Shown piece after piece: positions 7,130 to 7,708 of a DNA stretch of 7,708 nt. The number at the start of each line of letters is the position of its first letter. Positions within the stretch are counted from its first letter, which is position 1. The translations under genes were made by a program, and so were the position numbers. The DNA is from an uncultured Actinomycetes bacterium (GTDB lineage Bacteria > Actinomycetota > Thermoleophilia > Solirubrobacterales > 70-9): assembly GCA_946479725.1 (NCBI GenBank), contig CAMLHB010000111.1:1-7708 (forward strand), given 5' to 3'. The notes under the pieces are model-generated. The model saw only the letters and a program-made list of their open reading frames with translations, was not told the DNA's origin and made no database searches.

Positions 7130-7708
7130 ATGCCTTCGCCCGGAGAAAGAGCCGACTCGCTGCTGAAGGAGCTGGGGTACGCCGAGTGGCGCGCCGGGCA
7201 GCGCGAGGCGGTGGTCGCCGCTCTCGAAGGCCGCGACTCGTTGATCGTGATGCCGACCGGGGGCGGCAAGAGCCTCTGTTACCAGTTGCCGGGTTTGGCG
7301 ACGGACGGGTTGACGATCGTGGTCAGTCCTTTGATCGCCTTGATGCGGGACCAGTGGGGGAAGCTGAACGCCCAGGGGCATCGGGTGGCGATGATCACCT
7401 CGGGGATGGAGGACTGGGAGGTCTCCGAGGCGCTGGAGATGGTGCGCGGGGATGCTCGGATCGTCTACTGCGCGCCCGAGCGCTTCGCTTCATCCGTCTT
7501 CCTCGAAGCGCTCGCCTGCCGCGAGGTCGACCTGGTCGCGGTCGATGAGGCGCACTGCGTCTCGGAGTGGGGGCACGACTTCCGGCCCGACTACCTGCGC
7601 CTGCCCGAGGTCGTCGAGCGGCTGGGGCGGCCGACGGTGATGGCCTGCACGGCGACCGCGACTGTGCCGGTGGCGCGGGAGATCGCCTCGCGGTTCGGGA
7701 TGCGCGAG
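7130..7708 (+). CDS. recQ: ATP-dependent DNA helicase RecQ, N-terminal part, off the right edge
   Basis: 3'-5' DNA helicase of superfamily 2, acting in recombination and repair of stalled forks. The 193 codons visible run in frame to the right edge; full RecQ proteins are usually over 500 residues, so the second RecA lobe, zinc-binding and any HRDC domains are outside the window. Seen: motif 0 GYAEWRAGQREAV (16-28), Walker A MPTGGGKSLCYQLP (41-54), motif Ia SPLIALMRDQ (66-75), CAPERF (114-119), Walker B VDEAH (138-142), the RecQ aromatic-rich loop CVSEWGHDFRPDY (143-155) and motif III ACTATAT (172-178). All are intact. The ATG at 7130 has a Shine-Dalgarno (AAGGTGA) overlapping the zwf stop, 12 bp after zwf, so cotranscription is likely. 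RecQ has no metabolic link to zwf; this looks like simple operon neighbourhood. Confidence 0.96.
   Translation, partial: MPSPGERADSLLKELGYAEWRAGQREAVVAALEGRDSLIVMPTGGGKSLCYQLPGLATDGLTIVVSPLIALMRDQWGKLNAQGHRVAMITSGMEDWEVSEALEMVRGDARIVYCAPERFASSVFLEALACREVDLVAVDEAHCVSEWGHDFRPDYLRLPEVVERLGRPTVMACTATATVPVAREIASRFGMRE

Noticed and set aside
4571..7381. A 936-codon open frame on the minus strand
   Set aside because: It runs antisense through zwf and then in a different frame through gnd. Its translation is Arg/Gly/Asp-rich low-complexity sequence without family motifs, as expected opposite GC-rich coding DNA. The zwf, gnd and recQ reading frames in the same region are certain.

Overview
The window is GC-rich DNA with dense, short-spaced genes, and its protein sequences point to an actinobacterium. 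The glucose-6-phosphate dehydrogenase and 6-phosphogluconate dehydrogenase both look like the mycobacterial Zwf1/Gnd2 pair as I remember those sequences. Several start codons lie 6-7 nt after a TANNNT -10 hexamer with no Shine-Dalgarno, which is the actinobacterial leaderless pattern. A deep-branching high-GC lineage such as Thermoleophilia is possible, but this is inference and cannot be settled from the window.

Layout. (1) 1-987, minus: ahcY (S-adenosylhomocysteine hydrolase), cut by the left edge. (2) 1011-1664, plus: rpiA, divergent from ahcY across 23 bp. (3) 1684-3051, plus: an FAD-linked oxidase of the berberine-bridge type, probably in an operon with rpiA. (4) 3064-3941, minus: a two-gene toxin-antitoxin-like module, an XRE/HTH regulator overlapping (ATGA) an AbiEii-like nucleotidyltransferase. 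It is convergent with the oxidase and has its own predicted promoter inside a perfect palindrome. (5) 3963-4634 and 4639-5655, minus: pgl and gnd, 4 bp apart, transcribed gnd then pgl. (6) 5708-7117, plus: zwf, divergent from gnd across 52 bp. (7) 7130-7708, plus: recQ, cut by the right edge, 12 bp after zwf.

Together zwf, pgl and gnd encode all three enzymes of the oxidative pentose phosphate pathway. RpiA acts on the ribulose-5-phosphate they produce, so the core of the window is a compact pentose phosphate locus. The regulator/nucleotidyltransferase pair is a visitor in it: its base composition is visibly lower in GC, and it sits directly behind pgl.

The most interesting signals are the self-contained regulator/nucleotidyltransferase module with its operator, two divergent junctions whose opposing -10 hexamers appear to share the same TA step, and Rossmann-loop residues in Zwf and Gnd that suggest NAD+ rather than NADP+ use. 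No RNA genes, CRISPR arrays, insertion sequences or clear intrinsic terminators were seen, and no gene-free stretch exceeds 52 bp.
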